Shown: positions 23,179 to 35,855, counted from the stretch's first letter. The stretch: DNA of 64,000 bases from Rhyzopertha dominica (GCA_025024175.1 QCXZ01000042.1:9937501-10001500), one strand, 5' to 3'. The notes: generated from the letters alone by a model not told the origin. Made by a program: numbers and translations.

Positions 23179-23243
23179 AGATGGCAATGCCGTCTGTCAT
23201 CATTACCTGACGTGATAAAAAGCCACCTAGCTGCCTTAACTGG
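23179..23243 (-). repeat. Repeat R3, copy 2 (opposite orientation to copy 1)
   Basis: GATGGCAATGCCGTCTGTC and AAAGCCACCTAGCTGCCTTA are the reverse complement of 15626-15691 with a few differences. A TTATTATTA tract precedes it. Downstream, 23255-23400 holds short self-complementary words (for example CTGCCAAGTTGGCAG at about 23276-23290), suggesting the repeat may extend into a fold-back unit. Confidence 0.65.
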
Positions 23244-23409
23244 GTACTACTTCCTAAAGGAAGTGACCTGTATTCTGCCAAGTTGGCAGGCACCTGCATA
23301 CGTCAACTTGATAACAGGCCATGCTGCCTGCACGATAATCAACTGCAGACAAATTTATGTCGCTGTTGTTACAGCTCGTCAGTGTAGTTTAAACAGCATG
23401 GCATAGAAC

Positions 23410-24240
23410 ATGCCTATATACGAAAGGCTTGGTATGATGTTAGTATAAAATTAGAAGGCAATAAATAATTAATATTTTTTGTTCGTATTAAGATAACGTT
23501 TTCATATAATTTGTAGCTTTTTCTCAACACAGTATCACAAAGAGCTGTGAGCTAAAAAAAGTTCGAAAGCACGGAAATCTGTTTTTGTATTTCAGTATAG
23601 ATATGTTGTCCTTTGAATTTTTCGAGGCAATGGAAACAATATACCTAAATTGTAACCGCTTCCAATTTAGCCGCGACCAGATCTGTATACACAACATAAA
23701 GTTTCCGCATGAAATGCACAATTCAGAGCATGTCTTCGCTTACTGTACGGTTATTACCAATCGTCCAGTTTACGGGCGACGTAAAAATACCATAAACCCC
23801 AGTTATTCCGTCCGACCCTTTCGGCACAATCCACAACGTTCACCTAAATGTTCTTCCGTTGCAATTCGCGAAGCGCTCCTTAATGTGCAGGTTTAAAGTC
23901 AGTTGCGTTTGCGGAGGTCGATGATGGAAACTGTAAAAACTGCAGAATTGAGCTTTTGTTGTTTAAGATGGAGTTTTCTTGAAGATACGTTAGATTTTGA
24001 CCAGCTCTGTACCTGTGTTAGTCTTTGTACTAGTAGGGAGAGCCATGAGTCTAATAAAATGAGAGCAGATTGTTGTATTTAATACGGCTACATATCCTAT
24101 AGGAATTTTCGTTGAATATTTATCAAAATGCGGCTTAATACGTGTCTATGCCAATAGGGGCTCATCCTTTTAATAACACCAGAGTGGAATTTGTTACACT
24201 CATAATCAAATCAATTAGTCAATCAGTCAATTAACAGTAT
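23410..24240. other. Intronic DNA, nothing recognised
   Basis: A 103-codon plus-strand frame (23585-23896) overlaps a minus-strand frame and has no recognisable domain. No shared repeat was seen. Confidence 0.4.
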
Positions 24241-24279
24241 CGAGTCATTTCAGGTAACCATACAAAAATCCGGTGCCAC

Positions 24280-24375
24280 CGAATTCGCCACCAGACTACC
24301 TGAGTTTGGGAAAAGTACACGAATTCGCCACCGTGAGTTCCAGGTAGTAATAATCCCCTGCCCGAATTCGCCACC
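24280..24375. repeat. Three-fold array of the 13-bp word CGAATTCGCCACC
   Basis: The identical word occurs at 24280-24292, 24320-24332 and 24363-24375, spaced 40 and 43 bp start to start. CTACCTG and CAGGTAG words lie inverted between copies. Three exact copies in under 100 bp is far beyond chance. It could be a clustered protein-binding site, a degenerated ~40-bp minisatellite, or part of a transposon end. Confidence 0.85.
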
Positions 24376-26118
24376 ACTCTAACGGAGGTCTTAATTTTTA
24401 TAACAAGTTGATCTTTTATTATCGGTACAGGCAACTTATCTGATACTTTTTCGGATAATATTTGGAGACCCGTAACAATACCTCTGCTTGTCTTTTTTAA
24501 TGGCTGCACCTATTTTGCCACACTGTCATTTTCTTATTAGTTACGCCTTTTTTTAAGTAAAACGTTAGAAGTAAAAAATGTTGGGTACACAGATTTTACC
24601 ACGTGCAGTTTATTTTCATGTATCTAATAGGCAGATTGGTGACAATTAAAATAAAATAAATGATAAGAGATGTGACATAATATCAAAGTAGGTGTATTTT
24701 ATTGATATCTTGTGCCCTGTATGCGTAGAAAATATCAGTGAATTGAACACTTGCAAAGCAGACATTTTAAAAATTAAACCTACGGCATAAATTACTCTTT
24801 TACCAAGCAGGGCCGAATCACAGAAGATTAAATTTAAATTAGATTTTTGTATATCTACTTATTGGAATGTGATGTGCGTGCCGATTGCCATATATTTCAG
24901 ATCGAACACACTGGCAGTAGCATTTCAAAATGCAAATTGCAACTAACCAATACTTTATTAAACCTATATTGACCCTAAATTACATCTTTCCTAGAAAGAC
25001 CATCTTTATACCTGGACGACTCGGTGGCCAATTCGGTCGGGGGATTATCTACCTGCCTACGTCTTTGGGATTAACCTATTTGGGCGCGGTTTTAATTTTG
25101 CCAGCAAAAAAAAACTAGAGCTTAGATTTGTTACACGGACAATGAATATATTACTAGCCTGTAGTAGTACAATATATAGTCGATATCTTCATTTTTAATT
25201 TGCATTGCATTGTATTGTAAGCTGTAAAATATACATTAGCTTTTCGGAGAAACTCTTTTTTATCGTTTACAATCTAGCGTATATTTATTTACAAGACACT
25301 TAAAGGTATTTCCCATGCGAATGAATTTTCAATTGCATAATGAATCTTTAAGCGCGCTTTTAGTGTATAGCGCGCTGCTGAAAATCTCCTTCATGAATTT
25401 AGCAAACCCGTTAGGTTGTCGCTATACTGAAAAGCACTTATTTGCACAGTTTTATATCTCATGGCTAAATTGATGCATAAAAAAGAATCAGTAGTTGTCA
25501 ATTTAATATAGTGCACCGCAGATTAATGCAAACTGATTTGTTTCAGATACATTATCCTCTATTAAGTATAACCCCTAATAATGCTCCCGTTTTCTATAGC
25601 TCATCAGTTATTACTTAAGTTTGAGTTTTAATATTTTGTGAGCTTGTATTATATCACATGGCGCATTTTAAGAAAATATATTTTGTTTATACAGGGTGTC
25701 CCAAAAATGTGTGACGTTATAATGAGATATTTTTTTAAATTAAGTTGCGTAATAAGTCTGTTGTCATCTTGCGGCTCACGGATGTTATAGCAACAATACT
25801 AAATAGTGGCAACACCAGTGTGACTCGATTACTGTTACCCGTATGCAAATAAACACTATTTTACTTGGAGCCTTTGTTGATATGAAAGGACCACCGAAAG
25901 TATAAAATATCATGGTAATATCAATATAATGTCATAAATTTGCATGAGCAGATTCTTACATTCATGACTGAGTAGATAATATATATTGAAAAAAGTGTAA
26001 CACAGAAAATAGATTATATGCCGATATGACGGAATATTTATTAAGAGTCCAAAGAATTTATTATTGTGCTTTTCCGTACTTTTTTCTATAGTTGTTAAAA
26101 TTGGGTATTTGCCATTAA
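24376..26118. other. AT-rich intronic DNA with one CAGGGTGTCCC motif
   Basis: TACAGGGTGTCCC at 25690-25702 matches the motif at 60244-60256 exactly, and 4300-4312 with one change. No gene or other repeat was recognised in the stretch. Confidence 0.4.
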
Positions 26119-27146
26119 ATTGCATATTAATAGGTAGCGTCTAATCCACAAAACAGCTGTGACAGCTCATAAAATCGAAAAAATGGATCGTAAGGTGTAT
26201 TTTTATTGTTAAAAATGTGAAAATTTAAAGGGACCGCCACAACGCGAACATATTCGCCGTGACGTCAGGTGTCTTGTAAATGGCCGTTTGTTTACATCTG
26301 GGGTCAGCCCGTCACGCGTCAGCCTTAGCCCATCAATTTATAAGTTTGTTGTTGACGTTCATTTCGTGACAAGCGAATTCAACACATCAAGAAAAAGTAC
26401 TTATGTGTTATGACTTCTGAAGGCATGTTCATGTGAACAGCGACGACCGGTTCAACACGGCGGAGATAAGGAGCGTAAGTGAACTTTTTATCAAATTAAC
26501 GTAGCATTGAAAATTTGATCACAATAGGTTGTTGGAAACATACTATTTGTAAATATAAAAATGTAAGAATCATAAATTGCACCCTAAACTTGACATTTAT
26601 TTTAAAGGTCAAAATAAATATAAATTGCTATTTATTTTCGGGGCTATTGCGGCTCGCTTTCGGTCTGGCTAACAGTCGAATATAAGGGCAACAAACGTCT
26701 TTCTTTATTATAACATTTCCCTCTATCAACTTAAAATGCATATAATTTTCCATATCCTCTTCAAGCTATAACAAAATGGATACTGAATGGTAAACACCTG
26801 TAACCCCAAAAAGTATAATAAAACTTACATTACAGCATATCACGAGTAACGGTTACAAAAATTTTGTTAGCGGTACTGACTGAAGTACCCTTACAGCCAA
26901 GTACAAAACAACACTTGTTTTGTTTTCCATACATAATAGATGCTTGTAAAACTACACAAATCGCTTTTTGGTGCGACCTCTTACACCGTCCTTTCAATAA
27001 ACACCACACCGAAGCTTTTCCAATACAAGAATGATACTACACCATTAAATAGCACGCTCCTTGGTAATGTTTACATGACTCTTGACGTCACGAGTTGAAT
27101 AACCTTGGATAGAAGCGTTTNGGCAGCGACTCCTATGATTCGAATT
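26119..27146 (+). repeat. Unclassified ~1-kb interspersed repeat R1, copy 2
   Basis: Second copy of the repeat at 3201-4173 in the same orientation. It includes ACAAAACAGCTGTGACAGCT, AACGCGAACATATTCGCCGT, TGTTTACATCTGGGGTCAG and the end GATTCGAATT. Relative to copy 1 it has small deletions and about 80 extra bases near 26830-26910, so neither copy is simply a recent duplicate of the other. The imperfect inverted subterminal arms are present here as well. An N occurs at 27121 within the right arm. Confidence 0.75.
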
Positions 27147-28185
27147 TCACACCAGAAATTTTCTATCTACAAATATTTTTTTGTTTTTTTTTTTATCACG
27201 GCGTACAATATATGTGCACTTTAAGATTCATTTTACGTAATTTTCAATAAAAGTGATAATACCCAATTCTGTCAGGCGGAATTTGTGAAATGTCTGTTAC
27301 AAAAAATGCAATACCTATGCGTTTTTGTACCTATGTAGCAAAGTGGATACCCTAGAAACCGCGGAGAGATAATCCTGTTTTGTCTACCGTGTCTGCCGGA
27401 ACTAAGTCATTACGCAATCAATTTTCACAGTCTGTCAAAAGGTGCACAGGCCACCATCTCATTCGAGCCTTTGGCAGATTTATTGGAAATATAATAATTA
27501 TTGCCTTTTTAGTGTGTTTCCTTGTGATAAGTAAAAAAAAATAATTTTGCCTTTAGTTTATGAAATCTGCCCTGCGTTAAAACACGCCCTCACGCCGGCT
27601 CTGTGTATTATTTCTCGTTTAAAGGTGTTGGGTAGCCGTGTACTGCCCATACTGTTTACATGTAAAACTTCTAGGCTTTCAGCTTAGTCATTTTCGGCCC
27701 GATTGCCTTCATTTTTTAGTATGTTGTATTAAAAATAATCCTCTACAACGCATCGAGTCTTTGCAAAGCCAGAAAAAGTGACTTTTATTTTATAAAAAGC
27801 TTCAATATTTCAATTTTAAAGCAAAATTTTGGGAAACGGGAGGGATATGTTCGACGCTGACGTCTGATATTCGACGGTGGAACGTGTTTAGCAGTTACAT
27901 CATATTATCATAGACGGTAAAAGTTTAGGGAACCACATGATGTTTAATGCAAGCGGGATATCTAGAAGAAAGAGAAGAGAGCGCGAAAATTAGAAAGATT
28001 TATATGATTTTGCATCTGCAAGCCTGGGCTTCCATCACTAATAATAACTTTCTCCAGACCATGTTCGGACGTTTCCCTTAAATTCGAGCCCAGTAGTGCA
28101 GCCTATTACACAAACACACTGTAGTAAACATGTGTAGTTTTCAGTTGCTTCTAATTTTCACAGTGTAACATCAACTATCTGAATT
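27147..28185. other. AT-rich intronic DNA, nothing recognised
   Basis: No domain-bearing frame or window-internal repeat was seen. Confidence 0.45.
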
Positions 28186-28620
28186 TTATGTGGCATCGAA
28201 TTTACAAAGGCGTGGAAGTCTCATATTTTGCAGTGCGATACAGATTTCCGAGATTTCAGTGTTTCTTGCCAGTTCGGCAGCCCTCGCAGATTTTTACCAA
28301 AAAATCCGGCGATGTAGGCTGCAACGCCTGCGGGTGAAATGTGCCGGTTTAAAGTTCTATGGAGCGGAAGGCCAGGGGGAGCACATAAAAAGGCCGGGGC
28401 ACACACAAATCATCCGACTAGCCTGCAGGATTAAAAAAGTAACAAATGTGGACGCCGTGCCCGGACTTGCTTAATGCTACGCATCCGGATTGAGACTTTG
28501 GGAAAGTGAATAAGGGGTGCGTCGGAAGATATTAAAAGCAGGGCGCTTCGGGTTTATTGAGGTCTCGGGCGGGGCGGATTTAAAGTTTGCCTTTGAGGTC
28601 GTCTTTTTCATTCAGACTGG
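28186..28620. other. GC-richer island, no recognised gene
   Basis: A 94-codon plus frame (28190-28474) and a 61-codon minus frame overlap without recognisable domains. Composition contrasts with the flanks. Candidate conserved intronic element. Confidence 0.3.
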
Positions 28621-29079
28621 GAATTTCGAGTATTTGCTGTAATCTCCGAAATATTAATTCCGTATTTGTTTGTCCATCTCTGCCCGCCCACGCTATATAT
28701 AAAGCGCGATGCCCATGCCCATGTCGGAAATTTGAAGTATTATTCCAGTGAATCACCTTTCNCTGAAGCACCNCCAAAAATTGTTGGCGTTAGAGGAATG
28801 ATCTGTTGATGGATCTATACCAACAAACGTTGGTTGGGAATGAGCCCATATTCCTGATGATTTCATGCTCGGTACGCGCATATTTGACGTTCAAATAACG
28901 TTAAATTTGATTTATAACGGGAGGATTAAAACGCACAAGGACAAAGATATCGCAAAACTGGCTGATATCCTATAATGCCACTTGAATAGTTAAGGATCGA
29001 AAACTCTTAAGAGCTTCAAATCTAAGGAAAATGATACTCTCCCATAGGGCCCTAACCCTGTAAGCAGCGCAAAAATAAA

Positions 29080-29945
29080 GATGGTAAAAAAAGGAGGAAA
29101 CTGGCCGCAGTTCATCAAGCTGCCACCCTAGCGGGCTGGGCATTACAAGCCCGAAAAAGAAAGATGAAAACCATGGCTGCATTCTTCTATTCAGAAAAAG
29201 CCTACGACAAAGTCTGGAGGAAGGGCCTAATCCTGAAAATGCTGCAAGCAGGTATAGAAGCGGAACTGGTAAAGGTAACCAGAAGCTGGTTAGAGGACGG
29301 GACATACGTAGTAAGACAGGGGAAAGAACCCGCCCTCCCCCCTACCATCAAGGATCTATGTCTCTCGTACTATTCGATATTCGTTTACGACCTGGCATGG
29401 GAAGTGGAAAGACTTCAAGAGGTGGTAACTAACAATGAACCAAACGAAGACTGAGGTAATACGGATGGATAAGAAAGGAACGAAGGAGAAATTGAAGATA
29501 CAGGTCGGTAACATATGGTTCCTGTGAAAGACACGACGAGGTATTTGGGGGTACAATTTGCCAGCAGATTGGACTTCAGAAATCATACGACAATGAGAAA
29601 ACACGTGGTAGAGAAGAACATAAGGAGATTCTGGTGGCTTACTAGGCACAACAGTGGTTGCCACCCCAGGGTAAGGCTGAGGATTTTTGGGGCGATTAGA
29701 ATACCAGCACTAACTTACGGATAGGAGATATGGAGCAGAGAATCGAAGAAAGCAAAGGAAACGATAATACGACGCAAGATAAAATGTACAAGAAGGTATT
29801 CGGAATACGTCAGGAACGTTAATATCCGGAGGGACTTCAAAATGGATAATCTATCGCAAAGAGCAGAAGAGAGAAGGGGAAAGATGAAAGAGAAGATTGC
29901 GCAGCACGAGGATCAGGAAATCGCTAGCATAGCAGAAATTTTATA
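29080..29945 (+). pseudogene. Non-LTR retrotransposon remnant, RT palm to C-terminus with internal deletion
   Basis: The plus strand reads FYSEKAYDKVWRKGLILKML and GIEAELVKVTRSWLEDGTYV (29190-29310), equivalent to the first palm block of LINE reverse transcriptases (normally an Asp precedes EKAFDKVW; here the spot reads YSEK). A short scrambled stretch replaces the YADD region. Then come DTTRYLGVQFASRLDFRNH (about 29530-29585), RFWWLTRHNSGC, RLRIFGAIRIPALTYG (to 29720) and a basic tail (RRYSEYVRNVNIRRDFKMDN and onward) ending at a stop near 29945. Loss of the catalytic centre and frame breaks make it inactive. The tail style suggests a Jockey- or R1-group relative. Confidence 0.8.
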
Positions 29946-32508
29946 AACACCGATCAATGAGGAAATAAATATAAAAGAGAACTAACAAATCTGAGAGCTT
30001 TCCATCTGTAAAAGCACCCAGCAGGACTAGGATACTCGCCCATAGGGGTACCCCCTGAAAGCAGAGNAAAAGAAAGGCTACCAAAAAAATATTTATTTCT
30101 AACGTGCATGACATTCGATAACCTGAAGTTAAATGCGGACCTTTACAGGTCCCACATAGAAATAAATAGAGAAAAACAACATAGACAATAATCAGATTTT
30201 GGTTCATGATACTGCACCTGGATACTCACTGGAGTTTTAGAACACTAAATCAAGAATTATCACACAAGCGATTAAGAAAATATAAAACTGTTACATGAAA
30301 AAAAAAAACAGCACTGCACTCTCTGGACGTGCGAGTAAATATGTCTTATTTGCCTTTCCGTGCTACAGTTGCTTGGCTTTCTCGCTTATAAATGCCAAGC
30401 TTACATAGTTACAGTTCAAAGTGGTTACTTAATGAACAAGAGAGCGGCGGTTTTTAATTAAATTTTAATTATTTCGAAGTTAGAACAACCCACACGCTTT
30501 ACACGTGTAGGCAAGCGAAAGCGCTTTGACATAATTCAGCTTTCTGATTGAATAAACGTTTTTTACATCTCTGTATTTACAACCTTCTTAATTAAACTGC
30601 CCTTTGAAAAACTCGACTCTTCAAACCCAAGAAGAGCGTACAAACGACGGAAGCCGTAGAGGAATCATCCTGCTAAGCGTTATAGCCTAAATTTACGTGA
30701 AGCGCAGAAATAAGAAAGGGGGGACTAGCAAAGAGAAGGCCAGAGTTGGGTGATTTGTAAATATAATGGTTTTTGTCTATAAGGGAAAAGGAAACGTCTA
30801 AATTATGTATAATGGGTACAGTAATATGTAAATATGCATATGAACGCAACACATGTTGCTGGTTCCATACTTTGTAGCGATCATGTATGTGATTTACGTC
30901 CTTATATTCTACTTACCCATCCCTCGAGCAGACTGATAGTAAATTCAAACAAAACAAGAACAAGACTTAGCAAGTGTGACTACTGTATAACTATTAATAA
31001 TGAATAAATCTAGCTACATCATTCCTTGATATCTGCATATCACCCAGGGATAGTTTCCAACCACAAGGAAGTGCTGGAAGATTAAACTTTATAGTGTTAG
31101 GTCAAATTTAAGCCCTCGTGATCCTTTTTCTTGATTTAGCACAATCAGGTAAACCGGGTTTTAGAGCTCTATGACCGCAACACTAATTTAAATCCAGTAA
31201 CATTCTGTAATTTAAATGCTAACTAACCTATCATAAACCGACCCCTCATCAAGCCAGACGCAGAGGGTCGGCATGGCAACCGAAAAAACATCCGGTCCAT
31301 TTTTGCAGCGATCATTTGACATAATTCCGCAAACGGTCGGCGTAATCTGCGGCGGCAAGAAAGAAGAAAAATAATGGCCGTAAAAACATTAAGCCTTAAT
31401 TTTTGCACGCGGGGCAAGAAGTATGGTTAAATAACGGCCTGGTAAACAAAGGAGCGTGTTTTACTATAATATATCAAGCGGGAGAAACGAGTTTTTTTTC
31501 TCTCTGGAACTAAGCCCTGCCCGGTCGAGCAGAGCATTTCCTAAGTCCGTCGCGGTCTTGTGGGCGCTACGGACCATATTTCACTCCTTTCAGCCCGGGA
31601 GGTAATTATTGGCATGGAACTATTGTGTTGTTTCAACTAAAGCTGATAGGGGCAGCGAGTTTTATAGGTTATGGTAATTTTCTTAAATGAAGTGGCATTA
31701 GGCACGGTGCTGGGAAGCCAGTAAATTGAAAAAGGAAATAACTATATCGTCACGAAAGCATTAAGTTAGTAAAGGACTTGCAGAGGATGTCATTTCGCTA
31801 TTCATGTCTATTAGGTTTCCGCACAGCAATTTAAAGTATTTTTTACAAATGTTAAAGTGTATTTTGAAAAGGTAAAGGAATATTTTAGATAGAAGCATAG
31901 ATAAATAGCTATTTACAAATCTATAAAGAGTTGCAAAATGGGCGTGTTTTTTGCACTTGTTGTATTGATTGGAATACGAGCGAAACAAGCGTGTGCAAAA
32001 ACTAGCTAATTGGCGTCCTGATTTGTTGTAATTCAGTTGTTACAGAAAATATATGAAATTTTCGTTACGTTTCATTTCTATTTAAACTATTGTTTTATTA
32101 CCTATATCCTTTAAATAAGCCTTAACTAGGAATTATTTGCGGCATTTTCTGCCCACATGAAATGAACTTAGTATGGTACTGCTAACAATATTGCGCGCGC
32201 TACGGCGTTGCCATTTCTCATCAAAAAGACGTATTTCTCTTCACTGTTTTCTTATGGACAGACGGTAGAACTGTTCTGCAAATACATTGTTCCGATTACA
32301 CTATTTGTACGACACTAAGTCCATTTATCGCGAACTAAATAAAAAATTTCTTGCTAACTAGGCATATCTTTTATAATACCCGTGGTGACAGCCGATAGAT
32401 TTTAGCCTTTTTTAGCGTGCCAATACTACTACAATATTAATACTTACCAGCTGTTGGCTGTGCCTGTTTTCTGCTCTTACTCTCACTAGATTAAATTAAC
32501 CAGAAAAA
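29946..32508. other. Intronic DNA, no recognised gene; short GC-richer patches
   Basis: Includes an A-rich run at 30297-30310 and GC-richer patches at about 31225-31350 and 31500-31560. The minus frame 31223-31417 is featureless. No shared repeat was seen. Confidence 0.4.
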
Positions 32509-32630
32509 ATGCTGTTCTGTGCTGCTGCGAATTGTTCAATGCCCCGAAAGATGAACGACTGTGCAGATTTTGGTTAAAGAATGGCAAGCGCGAAGACGCA
32601 GTCAATATTAAAGATGGCAAGAGCTTATAA
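32509..32630 (+). pseudogene. THAP-type zinc-finger fragment, frameshifted
   Basis: From ATG at 32509 the frame gives MLFCAAANCS, a CX4C pair as at the start of THAP DNA-binding domains. The next frame, from 32538, gives NAPKDERLCRFWLKNGKRED and AVNIKDGKSL before TAA at 32628-32630, matching the PKD-x-x-x-x-x-x-W-x-x-x-x-x-R core of THAP domains. An indel joins the two frames, and the residues normally between the second Cys and the PKD block are shortened. The C-terminal Cys-His pair is not visible. THAP domains occur in P-element-type transposases and in host transcription factors; this could be a relic of either. A GTAAGT follows at about 32648. Confidence 0.5.
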
Positions 32631-33269
32631 AAATACAGTTAATTAACGTAAGTATCGTGCAATGACCTGTTACAGCTAGGGTATGCTCCCAACATTTGTC
32701 TGAAAATGATTACTTAGAGACTTAATTTTGGAAAAAAACCCGTTGCAATTCCTTTGTTAAACCTACCACATTTAGGTACAGGTTTAATGAGATTTTTGTT
32801 ATGGACATTCCTTTTAGTTTGCTTAGCTGAAAGTTCACATAATGCGGATGTTTTTGACAGTGAAATTACCAAGATATTACTAGTTACTGTTTAAAATTGT
32901 TTTTCTAACACTAGCATCTGAAATTGTAACTATGGTCCACTAGAACTGTCACTTTAAGTTGTCAATAAAAGCCATCATTTCTTATAAAATACTTCGTCAA
33001 TTGGTAACGTATTTTACAATCATTTAATATACATTTTCAGGATGACGACGGGGATAAATTATTAAATAAATGTATATATAGAGACCCCTTTTCTTACAAT
33101 AACTAAATGATATGCAATTGAATATAATTCAAGGTTTATGTATTTTAATTATAAGTATTTTCGAACTTTGAAAAAATGGCTAGACTTTTGTGTTTAGCTA
33201 AATAACTATTTAGGTTAGTGATAAAAGTATAAAAGTTAGTACCAGAAACCCGTTCAATCGTCATTTTTT

Positions 33270-33485
33270 AAAGAGTAGCTTCTCCGATGCCATCGATAGG
33301 GGAGCCTGCACTAGGCTGGTGTCTATCACAGTTATAGATCGCCTAGCTCGCAGAGTTCCGCTTAGATGGCACTGAGAGCATCCGCCCCCCTATTCTCATA
33401 TGTTTGCTCTCCACCCCTGCCTGATAAGCCCCAACAGGGCGAAACTAGTCGTAGAATGAGAGTGAATGACTGACCACGGCAGATA
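33270..33485 (+). mobile_element. Probable Penelope-like element terminal fragment carrying a hammerhead motif
   Basis: A GC-richer block (about 33285-33480) inside AT-rich DNA ends in a hammerhead-like sequence. No protein-coding part is attached. Because short-stem-III hammerheads are characteristic of Penelope-like terminal repeats (and of retrozymes), this is most likely a stranded terminal repeat. There is no independent evidence for element boundaries. Confidence 0.4.
33407..33462 (+). ncRNA. Type I hammerhead ribozyme-like sequence
   Basis: Stem I pairs CTGC (33417-33420) with GTAG (33451-33454) and, across an internal loop, CTCTC (33407-33411) with GAGAG (33458-33462). The core is CTGATAA (33421-33427), differing from CUGANGA only at the G8 position. 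Stem II is GCCC/GGGC (33428-33431 with 33437-33440) closed by a CAACA loop. GAAA is at 33441-33444, stem III is minimal, and the GTC cleavage triplet lies at 33448-33450. The G8-to-A change affects the catalytic general acid, so strong activity is not expected. Three correctly placed helices plus the core make chance unlikely. Confidence 0.6.
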
Positions 33486-34920
33486 GTTTATTTAAAAAAA
33501 AATGATTGTTAAATAGATACCCAGGACTAAAGAACACGGAAGTTTTGTCAATTTTGTTGAAAGGTTATTGCGCGCATATGAAATATTTAGACCAAACGCA
33601 AATTGCATGTAAAATTTTGGTCATTTAATGAAGTTTGGAATAGTAGGTAAACGCGTATCTCGCATGTGGATTTTGTTTTCCTCATTTAATTATTAATTAC
33701 AGTTATTTACGGGAAAACGGACAGTTTTTGTGAACGGAAAATTTTTATTTCACGGACAAAGCGCATAGCAAAAAAACGACAGAGGCGACAGTCAATTGAT
33801 GTATAATCGAGCTAAGGCGTTACTTTACCGTTCATTAATATTCTTATACCTTCAGAAAGTATTGTCAATTTCAGTTTTCTGAACTCTGGCGCATTTAAGA
33901 GGATGCCAGGTTTATAGGAAGGGGGAGAAGGGAGGTTTTAGACGCGCACAGAATATCTGTCACAAAGGAATTTTTTAACATTGTGTCTAGTCTTCTCCGG
34001 TACCGGTTACATTTTTGACGCAATTTGACGAATTGGTTAAAGCTTTTAAAGGTTCAAATTTTTACCGTAAACCTTTGTAGATATAAATTTGTGCTTTTTA
34101 CGGGAGACTCTAACGCTGACGTGGAATTATTCGTGTGTAAAAAGTTTGCAAGTGTCCTTGGAAATGAAATTTTTCACCATCTTTTCCACATATACTTGAA
34201 TTTGGCCCTCCGTAACATTTTCCTGACGATTTTAGAAAACTTCCTTTAAAGATTACAAGTACTTCAACAAGAACTGTCGATATTCAAAATGGTATGTAAA
34301 TACAACTTTTTAGTTTTGTAAATTTGGTTTTACCGGTATTTCTGGTATATTTTCTACAACATTAGAGGAAAACCGAAAATTTTTCAGCAAAAGATCATCA
34401 TCATAAAAAACACCTACATACCAAATTTCATCCCGTTAGCTTAAGTAACAAAAAAATAATTGAAGAAAAGACGAAAATATCCACCTAGGAATTTTACCGG
34501 AGCGTTATACTGGACTTGCAAACGTTATCAACTCAAAATCTTTATTAACTTATACAAAACCGTGGATAAGCTACGCAAAAGACTGAAAAAGTCCGACCTC
34601 GTAACTTTTAGCACGAAAATATTAGTTCATCCAGAATGATCGGACTCCTCTTATCCCAGAACAATCGAGTATTGCACGATCAAACGCGTCAGGGTATCCG
34701 AAATGCAACAGGGAAAACCGCAAGTCACTATCCTTTTTCGTTCGCCGATCACAACTCTCCAAAGATTGACATACACTTCCTTACAAGCAAATTTGGAGGA
34801 AACATGGCGGGACCAATACAAAATTTTATCACCGTGCTATAAGCACTGTATGAGTCACCGTACCTCCCGGTAACTGACAGTGACAGCTATTGAGCAATTC
34901 CAGGTAAATCGCGTCACACA
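33486..34920. other. Intronic DNA, nothing recognised
   Basis: Short frames only, none with a recognisable domain. No shared repeat was seen. Confidence 0.4.
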
Positions 34921-34968
34921 TCTTAGCTTAAGGTGTTGTCATGGGTACCGAGTTGATTTTAGCTAACG
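34921..34968 (+). repeat. Fragment of the MITE found at 59331-59477
   Basis: CTTAAGGTGTTGTCATGG and GAGTTGATTTTAGCTAA match the reverse complement of about 59362-59403, and in part its right arm. Only one end of the small element is present here. Confidence 0.6.
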
Positions 34969-34999
34969 CGTCAACTCTTGTTTCTATATAATACAGCCA

Positions 35000-35540
35000 C
35001 CCACATCTGCTCTAAACCTCTAAACTTCCAGTAGCGTAATTAATCGATAACATCATCTTCCCCGAGCTACTTGTAGCAAAAACTTATTACTTTCAAGGAC
35101 TACCGCGATGATACATCGTTGCCTCAACTTAATTAAATCATTTCCCGCCCGGTTAGGAACCGTACCAGCCCGAAAACTTTTCCGTGTTGTAAAAACAAAA
35201 ATCCATCTTCGCGAACGCCACTGTTTGCTAAGGAAACAGGAACTATCGCCGGCGCATCGCACACATTCGTCGTTGTTTGTAAATCCTTTGTGTCCGGGGC
35301 ATTGCGTATTTGGTCACCTTTGTGCAAGAATCCTGGTGCCTTTGTGTCGCTTCGCTGTTTTATGTCCTCTGTGAGGATTTACATCGCATCAATGCACCTG
35401 TACACCCATTCAGGAGTAACAGGACGGACTGTGACCCCCATTTACGAGATTTCCTGCGCAACATCGATCCATTTGCTCAGCCCTGTCGCGTGCTTTTTCT
35501 CCAGTCGCCGCCTTCTGTACGGTCCCTAATTTATAATTAA
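35000..35540. other. GC-richer island with overlapping ORFs, no recognised gene
   Basis: Frames at 35108-35374, 35290-35529 and 35310-35540 (+) and 35053-35262 and 35133-35327 (-) overlap each other without a recognisable domain. This fits low stop-codon density in GC-richer DNA. Candidate conserved intronic element. Confidence 0.35.
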
Positions 35541-35855
35541 CTGCTGGGTTAATTAACGCGAATTGAAGAAGTGCAGTCGTGATTTGCTATTTACTTCTCT
35601 TAGCAATTTGCTGTTTTGCAATTTTCTAAAAGTGTAAAAATGTAATCTACGTGGTACATTTAAGAGAAAAAAAGCCTTTTTTGCTTTTTTCGTAGCTGTT
35701 ATCTCAATAATAAATAATTACCAAACTAGAAAATATCGGTCCTTATAAACGCTGTGTACCGGCGTCCATTACATCACCATGAACTCTGACGAGATAGTTT
35801 TGATCGAACTGCACTGGTTGCCAGATTGGACAGTTTAGCTTAAAATATATACTTA

